DNA from: an uncultured Desulfobulbaceae bacterium
GTDB taxonomy: Bacteria; Desulfobacterota; Desulfobulbia; Desulfobulbales; Desulfobulbaceae
Assembly (NCBI GenBank): GCA_945787305.1
Contig: CALZIH010000012.1
Location: 1-24,886 of the forward strand
Direction: 5' to 3'
DNA: 24,886 nucleotides
The notes beneath the pieces were generated by a model, which was not told the origin of the DNA, ran no database searches, and saw only the letters and a program-made list of their open reading frames with translations. The position numbers and the translations under genes were made by a program. Positions 24,866 through 24,886 of this stretch are shown here, one piece after another; position 1 is the first letter of the stretch; each line of letters opens with the position of its first letter.

Positions 24866-24886
24866 AAAAAGGGGTCAGACTTATTA
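24866..24886 (+). mobile_element. Possible edge of a REP/Y1-transposase-associated element
   Basis: The window ends in AAAAAGGGGTCAGACTT. Strings of the GGGGTCAGAC type are, to my recollection, frequent next to REP-associated tyrosine (Y1, IS200-like) transposase genes. Nothing beyond the edge can be seen, so this is a pointer only. Confidence 0.35.

Overview
The window looks like a chromosomal segment of a Gram-negative, probably anaerobic bacterium of the Desulfobacterota, most likely near the Desulfobulbales. This placement is an inference. It rests on the many multi-PAS and sigma54-type sensors, the haem-binding CxxCH kinase, and a UGA-encoded selenoprotein. No rRNA or tRNA gene was seen.

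Layout. Positions 1-5021 (minus strand) hold a signalling cluster: a sigma54 activator with four tandem PAS domains, a haem-type sensor histidine kinase whose 5' end is split by an apparent one-base frameshift, and a response regulator cut by the window edge. Positions 5203-9902 (minus) hold a housekeeping block of rlmE, yebC, ruvC, ruvA, ruvB and panB. Positions 10021-13417 hold a tRNA nucleotidyltransferase/poly(A) polymerase-type gene (minus), divergent from a two-gene plus-strand unit: a thioredoxin-fold protein overlapping a YbdG-type mechanosensitive channel by 8 bp. Positions 13552-16286 (minus) hold recN followed by a PP-loop tRNA thiolase-like gene, overlapping by ATGA. Positions 16384-18617 hold a DtxR/MntR-type metalloregulator (plus), a 74-codon SelW-like selenoprotein (minus) that ordinary gene calling misses because of its in-frame UGA, and an orphan gspF (plus). 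Positions 19059-23221 (plus) hold a diguanylate cyclase and a hybrid histidine kinase with a very short or absent leader. Positions 23296-24150 hold a beta-hydroxyacid dehydrogenase. The last 700 bp are AT-rich and accessory-like, with inverted repeats, a small zinc-ribbon membrane protein, and a terminal motif resembling the edges of REP/Y1-transposase elements.

How the genes fit together. The ruvCAB genes (Holliday junction branch migration and resolution) and recN (double-strand break repair) supply recombination functions. rlmE, the nucleotidyltransferase and the PP-loop protein act on RNA, and yebC acts in translation or regulation. Several accessory genes carry thiol, selenol, haem or metal-cysteine features: the CxxCH kinase, the Cys-bearing PAS domains, the CxxC thioredoxin, the CxxU selenoprotein and the Cys-rich DtxR protein. 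This suggests redox and metal sensing, but no shared pathway is shown by the sequence.

The strongest unannotated item is the selenoprotein with its candidate SECIS hairpin at 16985-17209. I did not find convincing evidence of a wholly new multi-gene system.
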